Assembly (NCBI RefSeq): GCF_005434945.1
Contig: NZ_SKCH01000030.1
Coordinates: forward strand, 1-42,651
Source of the DNA: Prescottella subtropica
Lineage (GTDB): Bacteria > Actinomycetota > Actinomycetes > Mycobacteriales > Mycobacteriaceae
Length of the DNA: 42,651 nucleotides
Reading direction: 5' to 3'
A program made the translations under genes and the position numbers. Of this stretch, positions 25,756 through 34,083 are shown piece after piece (position 1 is the stretch's first letter; each line of letters starts with the position of its first letter). The notes under the pieces are model-generated. The model did no database searches. It saw nothing but the letters and a program-made list of their open reading frames with translations, and had not been told where the DNA came from.

Positions 25756-27723
25756 GTGACCGATACGGACCTGATTGCCACGCCCGTTCCGGATTCCCCG
25801 GTGAAGACCGCGGGTGCCGAGGCAGGCAATTCTTCACAGACCTCCGGCGCCGCCGTGCGTGAGGGCGCGGTCGCCGCGTCGACCAAGCGTGCCGACGCCC
25901 GTCGTGGTGCCGGACTCTCCGGGATGGTGCTGACCGAACTCCGCGTGCTCGCGGGTGAACTCGGGATCAAGGGCACGTCCGGAATGCGTAAGGGCGACCT
26001 GATCGCCGCCATCAAGGAACGTCAGGGTGGCGGCAGTGCCGCACCGGCTGCGAACACCGCACCGGCGCCGGTCGTCGAGCAGGCACCCCGCAAGGAGCGG
26101 GCGGCCGAACCCGCCGCCGAGACCACCACGGACGCGTCGGACACCGAGCAGGCGCCGCGTCGCAGCCGTCAGCGTCGCGGTTCGTCGCGTCGCGCCGGTG
26201 CTCCCGAACAGGCGGGTGCCGTCGAGACCGCGGAGGCCGGCGAGGCCAAGGCCGAGTCGCGCACCGAGGCCAAGGACGGCGAGTCCACGCAGGCCGACGC
26301 CCGTGACCAGGGTCGCGACCAGGGCAAGGACCAGCAGTCCGACGAGCGCGGTGGCCGCCGCGAGCGCAGTGATCGTGGTGACCGCAGTGATCGTGGTGAC
26401 CGTGGCCAGGGCGGCAACGGCCCGCGTGACGGCGGCCGCGGCGAGCGTCGCGACGCAGACGACGAGGAGGGCGGCCGCGGACGTCGTGGACGCCGCTTCC
26501 GTGAGCGTCGCCGTGGACGCGACCGCGGCGAGGGCGGCGAGGTGCGGGAGGGTCGCGAACCCGAGATCCGCGAGGACGACGTCCTGCAGCCGGTCGCCGG
26601 CATCCTCGACGTTCTCGACAACTACGCGTTCGTGCGGACGTCCGGTTACCTGGCCGGCCACAACGACGTGTACGTCTCGATGAATCTCGTCCGCAAGAAC
26701 GGTCTGCGCCGCGGTGACGCGATCACCGGTGCCGTGCGGGTGGCCCGCGAGGGCGATCAGAGCAACCAGCGGCAGAAGTTCAACCCGCTGGTGCGCCTGG
26801 ACACGGTCAACGGCCACGAGCCGGAGGCGGCCCGCAAGCGCCCCGAGTTCAACAAGCTCACGCCGCTGTACCCGAATCAGCGGCTGCGTCTCGAGACCAC
26901 GCCGAACATCCTGACGACCCGGGTGATCGACCTGGTCATGCCGATCGGCAAGGGTCAGCGTGCGCTCATCGTGTCGCCGCCGAAGGCCGGTAAGACCACG
27001 GTCCTGCAGGACATCGCGAACGCGATCACGGTGAACAACCCCGAGTGCTACCTGATGGTCGTCCTCGTCGACGAGCGTCCCGAAGAGGTCACCGACATGC
27101 AGCGGTCGGTGAACGGCGAGGTCATCGCCTCGACGTTCGACCGTCCGCCGGCCGATCACACGTCGGTCGCCGAACTCGCCATCGAGCGGGCCAAGCGTCT
27201 CGTCGAAGCGGGGCGTGACGTCGTCGTGCTGCTCGACTCGATCACCCGACTGGGTCGTGCCTACAACAACAGTTCGCCGGCATCGGGACGCATCCTGTCC
27301 GGTGGTGTCGACTCGACGGCGCTGTACCCGCCGAAGCGGTTCCTGGGTGCGGCCCGCAACATCGAGAACGGCGGCTCGCTGACGATCATCGCCTCCGCGC
27401 TGGTCGAGACCGGTTCCACCGGCGACACCGTCATCTTCGAGGAGTTCAAGGGCACCGGCAACGCCGAGCTCAAGCTCGACCGCAAGATCGCCGAGCGCCG
27501 GGTGTTCCCGGCGGTCGACGTCAACCTGTCGAGTACCCGCAAGGACGAGCTGCTGATGAGCCCGGACGAGTTCGCCGTCGTGCACAAGTTGCGGCGCGTG
27601 CTGTCGGGTCTGGACCCGCACCAGGCGATCGACCTGCTCGTCGATCGGCTCAAGAAGTCCAAGAGCAACGTCGAGTTCCTCATGCAGGTCGCCAAGACCG
27701 CGCCCGGGGCACTCGAGGACTGA
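25756..27723 (+). CDS. rho: Transcription termination factor Rho
   Basis: Hexameric RNA-dependent ATPase that ends transcription. The N-terminal Rho domain (MVLTELRVLAGELGIKGTSG, MRKGDLIAAIKERQ) is followed by a long disordered insertion, residues ~88-272, rich in Ala/Glu and then Arg/Asp/Gly. The RNA-binding domain then begins with DDVLQPVAGILDVLDNYAFV, and the ATPase P-loop PPKAGKTT has its Lys at 413. The C-terminus reads SNVEFLMQVAKTAPGALED. At 655 residues it is longer than the E. coli protein (419), as usual in actinobacteria. Two perfect 18-bp tandem copies at 26365-26400 encode RSDRGD twice. GTG 25756 follows AAAGGA. A terminator hairpin lies 11 bases after the stop. Confidence 0.97.
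   Translation: MTDTDLIATPVPDSPVKTAGAEAGNSSQTSGAAVREGAVAASTKRADARRGAGLSGMVLTELRVLAGELGIKGTSGMRKGDLIAAIKERQGGGSAAPAANTAPAPVVEQAPRKERAAEPAAETTTDASDTEQAPRRSRQRRGSSRRAGAPEQAGAVETAEAGEAKAESRTEAKDGESTQADARDQGRDQGKDQQSDERGGRRERSDRGDRSDRGDRGQGGNGPRDGGRGERRDADDEEGGRGRRGRRFRERRRGRDRGEGGEVREGREPEIREDDVLQPVAGILDVLDNYAFVRTSGYLAGHNDVYVSMNLVRKNGLRRGDAITGAVRVAREGDQSNQRQKFNPLVRLDTVNGHEPEAARKRPEFNKLTPLYPNQRLRLETTPNILTTRVIDLVMPIGKGQRALIVSPPKAGKTTVLQDIANAITVNNPECYLMVVLVDERPEEVTDMQRSVNGEVIASTFDRPPADHTSVAELAIERAKRLVEAGRDVVVLLDSITRLGRAYNNSSPASGRILSGGVDSTALYPPKRFLGAARNIENGGSLTIIASALVETGSTGDTVIFEEFKGTGNAELKLDRKIAERRVFPAVDVNLSSTRKDELLMSPDEFAVVHKLRRVLSGLDPHQAIDLLVDRLKKSKSNVEFLMQVAKTAPGALED
26365..26400 (+). repeat. 18-bp tandem repeat inside rho
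   Basis: CGCAGTGATCGTGGTGAC occurs twice in direct succession (26365-26382 and 26383-26400), in frame. It encodes two RSDRGD units of the Arg/Asp/Gly-rich insertion. Such units are prone to copy-number change by slippage. Confidence 0.85.
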
Positions 27724-27734
27724 TGTTCGATCGT

Positions 27735-27772
27735 CCGTCCGGCGGGAATCTTCTCGCCGGGCGGGCTGTTTT
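27735..27772 (+). terminator. Terminator after rho
   Basis: CCGTCCGGCG (27735-27744) pairs with CGCCGGGCGG (27755-27764) over ten pairs including one G-U, with a 10-base loop, followed by GCTGTTTTAG. Confidence 0.8.
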
Positions 27773-27885
27773 AGGAGAACGCGTCGTCGATCTGGCAGAA
27801 TGTTCGACCGCGTGACAACACTGTCCGGTCCCGGTTCACGCCCTCGAACGGCGAGGACGACCCGGCGGCCATCGAAAGGGACACC

Positions 27886-28119
27886 ATGAAGGCTGGCATT
27901 CACCCCGAATACGTTGCAACCACCGTTGTGTGCGGTTGCGGCAACACGTTCGAGACCCACAGCACCGCGACGAGCGGACGGATCACCGTCGAAGTTTGCT
28001 CGCAGTGCCACCCGTTCTACACCGGCAAGCAGAAGATCCTCGACACGGGCGGACGCGTCGCCCGCTTCGAGGCTCGCTACGGCAAGCGCGCCACGAAGAC
28101 GGCTGCTGCCGAGCAGTAG
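27886..28119 (+). CDS. rpmE: 50S ribosomal protein L31 (zinc-binding form)
   Basis: A 77-residue ribosomal protein of the large subunit. It is the cysteine-containing (C+) type: Cys16, Cys18, Cys38 and Cys41 ([14 protein letters not shown] and [16 protein letters not shown]) form a zinc site. Many actinobacteria carry a cysteine-free paralogue used under zinc limitation; none is in this window. The ATG follows AAAGGGACACC. The gene stands alone between the rho terminator and its own strong terminator at 28128-28171. Confidence 0.98.
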   Translation: MKAGIHPEYVATTVVCGCGNTFETHSTATSGRITVEVCSQCHPFYTGKQKILDTGGRVARFEARYGKRATKTAAAEQ

Positions 28120-28127
28120 CTGTCCCG

Positions 28128-28171
28128 CCGACGCCCGGTCCTGCAATGTGCAGGCCGGGCGTCGGTTTTTT
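28128..28171 (+). terminator. Rho-independent terminator of rpmE
   Basis: CCGACGCCCGG (28128-28138) pairs perfectly with CCGGGCGTCGG (28155-28165). Inside, CCTGCA pairs with TGCAGG, with one bulged T. Six Ts follow directly. This is the most classical terminator in the window. Confidence 0.95.
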
Positions 28172-28180
28172 GTCTCCCTC

Positions 28181-28245
28181 CCGCGTTTCGCGCACTTTTC
28201 GCGGCCACTGGGGCAGATTCACATCGACAAGTGCGCGAAACGCGG
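28181..28245. repeat. Palindromic extragenic repeat, copy 2
   Basis: CCGCGTTTCGCGCACTT (28181-28197) and its exact reverse complement (28229-28245) flank a 31-base loop. The 19-base core CGCGTTTCGCGCACTTGTC of copy 1 (17122-17140) is repeated exactly, inverted, at 28226-28244; the loops are unrelated. The right arm ends five bases before the prfA AGGAG, so it lies in or just ahead of the prfA leader. Confidence 0.85.
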
Positions 28246-28261
28246 AGAGCAGGAGCCAACC

Positions 28262-29341
28262 ATGGCAGGGACGACGCAGCCGTCGGCGATCGACGACATC
28301 CTGGCCGAGCATGCGGGTCTCGAGCAGCAGCTCACCGATCCGGCATTGCACAACGATCCGGCCGCGGCCCGCAGGGCGGGGAAGCGTTTCGCCGAACTCG
28401 CCCCCGTCATGGCGACCTACCACAAGCTCCGGGCCGCGCAGGACGATCTCGACGCGGCGCGTGAGCTGGCCGCGGACGATGCCGCGTTCGCCGCCGAGAT
28501 CCCGGGCCTCGAGGAGACGGTCACCGAACTCGACAAGGTGCTCACCGATCTGCTGGCGCCCCGTGACCCGCACGACGGCGACGACGTCGTCCTCGAGCTG
28601 AAGTCCGGTGAGGGCGGTGAGGAGTCGGCACTGTTCGCGTCGGATCTGGCGCGCATGTACGTCCGGTACGCCGAGCGTGCCGGCTGGCGGGTGGAGATCC
28701 TCGACGCCACCGTCTCGGACCTGGGCGGCTACAAGGACGCCACCATCTCCATCAAGTCGAAGGGCGACGCCCGCGACGGTGTCTGGTCGCGGCTGAAGTT
28801 CGAGGGCGGCGTGCACCGGGTGCAGCGGGTTCCGGTGACCGAGTCGCAGGGCCGTGTCCACACGTCGGCGGCCGGTGTCCTGATCTACCCGGAGCCGGAG
28901 GAGGTCGAGGAGGTGCAGATCGACGAGTCCGATCTGCGTATCGACGTCTACCGCTCGTCGGGCAAGGGCGGCCAGGGCGTCAACACCACCGACTCCGCGG
29001 TCCGCATCACCCACCTGCCCACCGGCATCGTCGTCACCTGCCAGAACGAGCGTTCGCAGTTGCAGAACAAGGCGCGTGCGATGCAGGTCCTCTCGGCCCG
29101 CTTGCAGGCGGCGGCCGAGGAGGCCGCGGACGCCGAGGCGGCGGCCGGACGGCAGACGCAGATCCGTACGGTGGACCGCTCGGAGCGGATCCGCACCTAC
29201 AACTTCCCCGAGAACCGGATCGCCGATCACCGCATCGGGTTCAAGGCGCACAACCTCGACGCGGTGCTCGACGGCGAGATGGGCGCGCTGCTCGATGCGC
29301 TCGGTCAGGCCGACCGCGACGCGCGTCTCGCCGCGGAGTGA
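28262..29341 (+). CDS. prfA: Peptide chain release factor 1
   Basis: RF1 recognises UAA and UAG stop codons and triggers release of the finished protein. The stop-codon tripeptide is PVT within [17 protein letters not shown]. The catalytic GGQ (Gly236-Gly237-Gln238) sits in [20 protein letters not shown]. Length is 359 residues, standard. ATG 28262 follows AGGAG by six bases; the reading frame is open far upstream through the rpmE region, but that extension is not protein-like. It is followed after four bases by prmC, the methylase that modifies this GGQ glutamine. Confidence 0.98.
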   Translation: MAGTTQPSAIDDILAEHAGLEQQLTDPALHNDPAAARRAGKRFAELAPVMATYHKLRAAQDDLDAARELAADDAAFAAEIPGLEETVTELDKVLTDLLAPRDPHDGDDVVLELKSGEGGEESALFASDLARMYVRYAERAGWRVEILDATVSDLGGYKDATISIKSKGDARDGVWSRLKFEGGVHRVQRVPVTESQGRVHTSAAGVLIYPEPEEVEEVQIDESDLRIDVYRSSGKGGQGVNTTDSAVRITHLPTGIVVTCQNERSQLQNKARAMQVLSARLQAAAEEAADAEAAAGRQTQIRTVDRSERIRTYNFPENRIADHRIGFKAHNLDAVLDGEMGALLDALGQADRDARLAAE

Positions 29342-29345
29342 ACCG

Positions 29346-30239
29346 GTGAGCCGACAGCCGTTGCGCCTGGCGATCATCGAGGCCGCCGCCGAACTCGAGC
29401 GGGCGGGGGTGCCGTCGGCGCGGGTCGACGCCGAACTCCTTGCCGCGCACCTCCTGGGTGTCGAACGCACCCGGCTCGGCCTGGTGCCGCTCGTGGACCC
29501 CGAGGTCGTCGACGAGTACCGGCAGCTGGTGGCGCAGCGGGCGGCGCGAATCCCGTTGCAGCACATCACCGGAACGGCGTCGCTCGGTATTCTCGACCTG
29601 GCGGTCGGGCCGGGTGTGTTCGTGCCGCGGCCGGAGACCGAACTGCTACTGGCGTGGGCGCTCGACCGTCTCGCCGCGAGCGGAACCCGCGCCCCGGTGG
29701 TGCTGGACCTGTGCACCGGGACCGGTGCGCTCGCACTGGCGATCGCGCAGGCCCGGCCGGACGCCGTCGTGTACGCGGTCGAACGCGAGACGAGCGCGCT
29801 CGCATGGGCCCGACGGAACGCGGACCGGCGCCGGGACGCCGGCGACACCCCGATCCGTCTCGTGCAGGGCGACGTGACGGATCGGGCGCTGCTCACCGAA
29901 CTCGAGGGCGGCGTCGACCTTGTCGTCTCCAACCCGCCCTACATCCCCGAGGGTGCGGTCCTCGATCCCGAAGTGGCCGACCATGATCCGCACACCGCGC
30001 TGTTCGGGGGAGTCGACGGCCTGTCCGTCATCAAACCGATGATCAACAATGTCGCGCGGTGGTTGCGGATCGGCGGTGCGGTCGGCGTCGAGCACGACGA
30101 CACCAACGGGGGACAGGTCGCGGACCTGTTCCGGGCACGCCGGGTGTTCGGCAACGTCGTCGAACATCCGGATCTCGCGGGCCGGCCCCGCTTCGTGGTC
30201 GCGCAGCGCGTCGCGACGGAGGTCGAGGCGGCACGATGA
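29346..30239 (+). CDS. prmC: Release-factor glutamine methyltransferase
   Basis: PrmC (HemK) methylates the glutamine of the GGQ motif in release factors using S-adenosylmethionine. The SAM site reads VLDLCTGTGALALAIAQARP and the catalytic NPPY (from Asn196) is in VVSNPPYIPEGAVLDPEV. An N-terminal helical domain binds the release factor. GTG 29346 gives 297 residues, normal for the family. It lies directly after its substrate gene prfA, the usual arrangement. Confidence 0.97.
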   Translation: MSRQPLRLAIIEAAAELERAGVPSARVDAELLAAHLLGVERTRLGLVPLVDPEVVDEYRQLVAQRAARIPLQHITGTASLGILDLAVGPGVFVPRPETELLLAWALDRLAASGTRAPVVLDLCTGTGALALAIAQARPDAVVYAVERETSALAWARRNADRRRDAGDTPIRLVQGDVTDRALLTELEGGVDLVVSNPPYIPEGAVLDPEVADHDPHTALFGGVDGLSVIKPMINNVARWLRIGGAVGVEHDDTNGGQVADLFRARRVFGNVVEHPDLAGRPRFVVAQRVATEVEAAR

Positions 30240-30272
30240 AAGCCGTCCGGCGGTGAGTGGAAGGATGAGAGC

Positions 30273-30935
30273 GTGAGCACTGTCTACGACTGCAAGGACC
30301 CCGACAACCGCGAAGCCGGACTGACCGCGGCCAAGAACGCGCTCAAGGCCGGTCGCCTCGTCGTCCTCCCCACCGACACCGTGTACGGTCTCGGCGCCGA
30401 CGCCTTCGACGGCGACGCCGTCGCGAGCCTGCTGCGCGCCAAGGGCCGCGGCCGGGACATGCCGGTCCCGGTGCTCGTCGGGTCGTGGACCACGATCGAC
30501 GGTCTCGTGTATTCGGTGCGCCCGCAGGCCCGGGATCTGATCAAGGCGTTCTGGCCGGGTGGCCTGAGTGTCGTGGTGCAGCAGGCGCCGTCGCTCGCGT
30601 GGGATCTCGGCGACAGTCGCGGCACCGTGATGCTGCGGATGCCGCTGCATCCGGTGGCCCTCGAACTGCTGCGCGAGGTCGGGCCGATGGCGGTGTCGAG
30701 TGCCAACATCTCGGGACGGCCGGCGGCGACGACGGTCGAGGAGGCCCGCGACCAACTCGGTGGTGCGGCGAGTGTCTACCTCGACGGCGGCACCGCGACG
30801 CACGCGGTCGCGTCGACGATCGTCGACCTCACCGGTGACGAGCCGCGGATCCTGCGTGCGGGTGCCGTCCCGACCGGGGACGTCGCCGACGTGCTCGGGG
30901 TGACCGCCGAGAGCCTGCTGCCGGAAGGCCGCTGA
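30273..30935 (+). CDS. sua5: L-threonylcarbamoyladenylate synthase (Sua5/YrdC family)
   Basis: Makes threonylcarbamoyl-AMP from threonine, bicarbonate and ATP, the first step of the t6A37 modification of tRNAs that read ANN codons. Family motifs: LKAGRLVVLPTDTVYGLGAD, LLRAKGRGRDMPVPVLVGSW, FWPGGLSVVVQQ and GPMAVSSANISGRPAATTVE. The 220-residue length is the short form with little or no C-terminal Sua5 domain. GTG 30273 follows GAAGGATGAGAGC. It lies 33 bases after prmC and two bases before wecA, so it is part of the prfA-wecA operon. Confidence 0.96.
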   Translation: MSTVYDCKDPDNREAGLTAAKNALKAGRLVVLPTDTVYGLGADAFDGDAVASLLRAKGRGRDMPVPVLVGSWTTIDGLVYSVRPQARDLIKAFWPGGLSVVVQQAPSLAWDLGDSRGTVMLRMPLHPVALELLREVGPMAVSSANISGRPAATTVEEARDQLGGAASVYLDGGTATHAVASTIVDLTGDEPRILRAGAVPTGDVADVLGVTAESLLPEGR

Positions 30936-30937
30936 CC

Positions 30938-32095
30938 GTGCTGGCCCTCGCCCAGGCCGGTAACGGTGCGGGTGTGCCGCTGCGTGAGCTGCTGCTGGTG
31001 CTGCTCACCGCGGCGGTGGTCACCTATCTCGGCACGGGTCTGGTCCGGCTGGGCGCGATCCGGTTCGGTGCGGTCGCGGTGCCCCGCGACCGTGACGTGC
31101 ACGTCGAGCCGATTCCGCGACTCGGCGGTGTCGGCATGTACATCGGCATGTTCGTCGCGCTGCTGTTCGCCGGCCAGCTGCCGGCACTGACCCGGGGTTT
31201 CGAATTCTCCAGTGACATCAATGCGGTGCTGGTCGCCGGGTTCGTGATCGTGCTGGTCGGTTTCGTCGACGACCGCTGGGGCCTCGACGCGCTCACCAAG
31301 TTCGTCGGCCAGGTCACCGCATCCGGGATCCTCGTGGTGATGGGCCTGAGCTGGTACATCATCTACCAGCCGTTCGACGGCACCACCGTGATCCTCGACC
31401 AGTTGCAGGCCGGGCTCGTCACCGTCGCGGTCGCGGTCGTGACGATCAACGCGATGAACTTCGTCGACGGACTCGACGGGCTCGCCGCCGGACTGGGGCT
31501 GATCGCGTCGCTCGCGATCTGCGCGTTCTCGGTCGGGCTGCTGCACGATCAGGGCGGTGACGTGAGCGTCTACCCGCCCGCAATGATCGCGGCGGCCCTC
31601 GCCGGAGCCTGTCTCGGATTCTTGCCGCACAACTTCCAGCCGGCCCGGATCTTCATGGGCGACTCCGGGTCGATGCTGATCGGACTGACCCTGGCGGCGG
31701 TGTCGACGAGCGCGTCCGGACGGATCAGCCCGAACGCGTACGGGTCGCGGGACCTGCTGGGTCTGCTGTCCCCGGTGCTGCTCGTGTGCGCCGTCATGTT
31801 CATCCCGATCCTGGACCTGCTGCTCGCGATCGTCCGTCGGACACGGGCGGGTGTCAGTCCGTTCAGCCCCGACAAGATGCACCTGCACCACCGGCTGCTG
31901 CAGATCGGGCATTCGCATCGCCGGGTCGTGCTCGTGATCTACCTGTGGGTCGCGGTCCTCGCGTTCGGTGCCGTGGGCTCCGCACTCATGGACCGCCGCA
32001 TCGTGGTGCTGCTCGTCGCCGGTGGTCTCGTGTTCGCGCTCCTGGTGACCGCGGTGCCGTCGTGGCGGGATCTGCAGAGTCAACGCCGCAGGTAG
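30938..32095 (+). CDS. wecA: UDP-GlcNAc: decaprenyl-phosphate GlcNAc-1-phosphate transferase
   Basis: Integral membrane enzyme that starts the linker unit of arabinogalactan by placing GlcNAc-1-phosphate on decaprenyl phosphate. Signature cytoplasmic motifs: GFVDDRWGLDALTKFVGQ, MNFVDGLDGLAAGLGL, RIFMGDSGSMLIGLTLAAVS and the His-rich PDKMHLHHRLLQIGHSHRR. About eleven membrane helices are expected. The 385-residue length fits. GTG 30938 starts two bases after the sua5 stop. It is called rfe in mycobacteria, in the same position before atpI. Functionally linked to the Emb enzyme at 11183, which extends the same polymer. Confidence 0.96.
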   Translation: MLALAQAGNGAGVPLRELLLVLLTAAVVTYLGTGLVRLGAIRFGAVAVPRDRDVHVEPIPRLGGVGMYIGMFVALLFAGQLPALTRGFEFSSDINAVLVAGFVIVLVGFVDDRWGLDALTKFVGQVTASGILVVMGLSWYIIYQPFDGTTVILDQLQAGLVTVAVAVVTINAMNFVDGLDGLAAGLGLIASLAICAFSVGLLHDQGGDVSVYPPAMIAAALAGACLGFLPHNFQPARIFMGDSGSMLIGLTLAAVSTSASGRISPNAYGSRDLLGLLSPVLLVCAVMFIPILDLLLAIVRRTRAGVSPFSPDKMHLHHRLLQIGHSHRRVVLVIYLWVAVLAFGAVGSALMDRRIVVLLVAGGLVFALLVTAVPSWRDLQSQRRR

Positions 32096-32130
32096 TGGGC
32101 GGGGGAGGGTGCCCCGGTGTGCGCTTCCTC

Positions 32131-32136
32131 TAATCT
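32131..32136 (+). promoter_or_regulatory. -10 element of atpI (leaderless start)
   Basis: TAATCT fits TANNNT and ends seven bases before the GTG at 32144, so the message would be leaderless. This sets the atpI start at 32144 rather than at an earlier in-frame GTG. Confidence 0.5.
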
Positions 32137-32143
32137 GGGCAGC

Positions 32144-32596
32144 GTGAATTCCACCCCAGCATCGTTCTCCACCGATCCCACCGCAGCGCTTCGACGTGGA
32201 CTGCGTTACGGGCTGCTCGGGCTGCTCGTGCTCGCTGTCGGAGGTGTGATCGTCGGAAGCCTGGTCGCGGGAGTCTCCGGCGTGTGGGGTGCTCTGCTCG
32301 GTGCCGCGGTCGGCGGCGGCTTCATCCTGTGCACCGTCCTGGCCGTGCTCCTGACCGCGAAGCTGCCGGCGACGACAGCGGGTGCGGTCCTGCTCGGCAG
32401 CTGGCTGCTCAAGATGATCCTGGCGATCGTGGCCCTGGCGCTCCTGGACTCGCTCGACTTCTACCACCGTCCGACGATGGTGGCGGTCATCGCGCTGTCC
32501 CTCGTCGTCGTCCTGGGGGCCGAGACGTACGGTGTGCTCCAGACCAAGGTTCCGTACGTGACCCCGGAGTCGGACGACGAGCCCGGCACCGTTTGA
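32144..32596 (+). CDS. atpI: AtpI-like membrane protein of the ATP synthase locus
   Basis: The 150-residue protein has four hydrophobic segments (GLRYGLLGLLVLAVGGVIVG; GALLGAAVGGGFILCTVLAV; GAVLLGSWLLKMILAIVALA; TMVAVIALSLVVVLGAETYG) and an acidic tail. AtpI proteins are thought to help c-ring assembly or Mg handling, and are not part of the mature enzyme. The start GTG 32144 gives MNSTPASFSTDPTAALRRG and is preceded by a -10, not a ribosome site. A 378-base non-coding region separates it from atpB, so the structural genes probably have their own promoter. Confidence 0.9.
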   Translation: MNSTPASFSTDPTAALRRGLRYGLLGLLVLAVGGVIVGSLVAGVSGVWGALLGAAVGGGFILCTVLAVLLTAKLPATTAGAVLLGSWLLKMILAIVALALLDSLDFYHRPTMVAVIALSLVVVLGAETYGVLQTKVPYVTPESDDEPGTV

Positions 32597-32598
32597 CG

Positions 32599-32632
32599 CC
32601 CGATCCTGGAACACGTTCCAGGTAGAATCGGG
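32599..32632. promoter_or_regulatory. 18-bp perfect palindrome abutting a -10 hexamer ahead of atpB
   Basis: CCTGGAACACGTTCCAGG (32605-32622) is a perfect palindrome whose core fits TnnAACnnGTTnnA. TAGAAT (32623-32628), a good -10, follows directly. CCCGAT (32599-32604) and ATCGGG (32627-32632) extend the symmetry as a hairpin with a 4-base bulge. The nearest -35-like TTGACG is 24 bases upstream, too far for a standard promoter. Probably the atpB operon promoter with an operator; binder unknown. Confidence 0.5.
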
Positions 32633-32974
32633 GGGCCGTCTACACAACGTCGTAGATGTCTTGATAGGGTCTGGACCAAGCAAGTGCGCTGACACCGGCA
32701 CAGTCCCGACGGGCTGTCGCTTCGGCTGTGCTTGCAGGTAGCCGGGGCTGCCGAAATTGTCCGAATTGAAGATTCGGGCGGAACTGCCCCCTGGTTGCCG
32801 AGTCGACGACAGTCGCCGACACCGACAGACGCCAGAACCGGTTCGCCCGAGTCTCCAGCTGCTGACGAATACGCGAGCCGACCTGGTCGACTTGTTAGAT
32901 CGTCAATGTCCGATCGAACCGCAGACAGGGATGCCTGCGGCCGACTACGGGAGAGACCGCTGAGCGTCACCTTC
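32633..32974 (+). other. Long structured leader of the ATP synthase operon
   Basis: No convincing gene is present. Hairpins include ACAG-T-CCC-gac-GGG-CTGT near 32699-32716, an alternative pairing of GCACAG with the downstream CTGTGC, and CCGAAT-tgaag-ATTCGG at 32760-32776. Short in-frame extensions of atpB through this region have no resemblance to AtpB. The length (~330 bases) and structure suggest a regulatory 5' UTR; function is inferred. Confidence 0.4.
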
Positions 32975-33754
32975 ATGGCCGCGGGTGAATATCATCCGCC
33001 GTCACTCGATGATTTCTACCCGCCTGCAGTGCTGTTCGAGGGCACCGCCTTCGAGCTCGACCGCCTGATGCTGATCCGTCTCGTGATGTCGGCGCTGGTC
33101 GTGCTGTTCTTCGCGATCGCGATGCGGAGCCCGAGGCTCGTGCCGCGCGGTGTCCAGAATGTCGCCGAGTACGCGCTCGATTTCGTTCGAATCCAGATTG
33201 CCGAAGACATCCTCGGCAAGGAGCAGGGCAAGCGCTTCCTGCCCGTCATCACGACGATCTTCTTCATCGTCTTGGCGAGCAACCTCGCGAGTGTCGTTCC
33301 CTTCTTGAACATCTCGCCCAACGCGAAGATCGGCATGCCGCTGGTCCTCGCAGCGCTGGCCTACATCACCTTCAACTACGTCGGCATCAAGAAGCACGGC
33401 TTCTTCAAGTACGTCAAGTCCAGCGTCGTCGTTCCCGGCGTCCCGCCGGCCCTGCACGTGCTGCTGATCCCGATCGAGTTCCTCTCGACCTTCGTGCTCC
33501 GGCCGTTCACGCTGATGGTCCGACTCATGGCCAACATGCTCGCCGGCCACATCCTGCTGGTGCTCTTCTTCGGCGCCACGCAGTACTTCTTCTTCACCTC
33601 CGGTGGGTTCCAGGCGATCTTCGGCGTTCCGTCGATCCTCGCCGGTATCGCCATGACGTTCTTCGAACTCCTGGTGATCGGCCTGCAGGCCTACGTCTTC
33701 GCACTGCTCACCGCGGTGTACATCGACCTGGCTCTGCACGCAGACTCGCACTGA
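32975..33754 (+). CDS. atpB: ATP synthase Fo subunit a
   Basis: Membrane stator subunit forming the proton half-channels against the c-ring. Conserved parts: GVQNVAEYALDFVRIQIAED, FFIVLASNLASVVPFLNISP, the essential arginine helix LMVRLMANMLAGHILLVLFF, and the last helix FELLVIGLQAYVFALLTAVY. The start is uncertain. ATG 32975 gives MAAGEYHPPSLDDFYPP (259 residues). A CTG at 32960 (reading LSVTFMAAGEY) sits four bases after GGGAGAG and could be the real start; ATG 32908-32906 region starts are less likely. The sequence resembles the corynebacterial/nocardial form more than my recollection of mycobacterial AtpB. Confidence 0.95.
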   Translation: MAAGEYHPPSLDDFYPPAVLFEGTAFELDRLMLIRLVMSALVVLFFAIAMRSPRLVPRGVQNVAEYALDFVRIQIAEDILGKEQGKRFLPVITTIFFIVLASNLASVVPFLNISPNAKIGMPLVLAALAYITFNYVGIKKHGFFKYVKSSVVVPGVPPALHVLLIPIEFLSTFVLRPFTLMVRLMANMLAGHILLVLFFGATQYFFFTSGGFQAIFGVPSILAGIAMTFFELLVIGLQAYVFALLTAVYIDLALHADSH

Positions 33755-33774
33755 CCACACACAGATAGACCTGA

Positions 33775-34074
<300 letters not shown>

Positions 34075-34083
34075 GAACACACC

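Noticed and set aside
26365-26400. Tandem repeat as a possible CRISPR fragment
   Set aside because: The two units are adjacent with no spacer and lie in frame inside rho.
30776-32701. A 641-codon leftward open frame opposite sua5, wecA and atpI
   Set aside because: It is rich in His, Arg, Asp and Gln with no domain pattern and mirrors strongly supported genes; a typical antisense shadow in GC-rich DNA.
32757-32963. A 68-codon frame in the atpB leader
   Set aside because: It begins at TTG without a ribosome site, has no family resemblance and overlaps the inferred RNA hairpins.
32732-32974. An 81-residue N-terminal extension of AtpB
   Set aside because: The extra residues are low in hydrophobic content and unlike AtpB; the conserved protein starts near AAGEYHPP.
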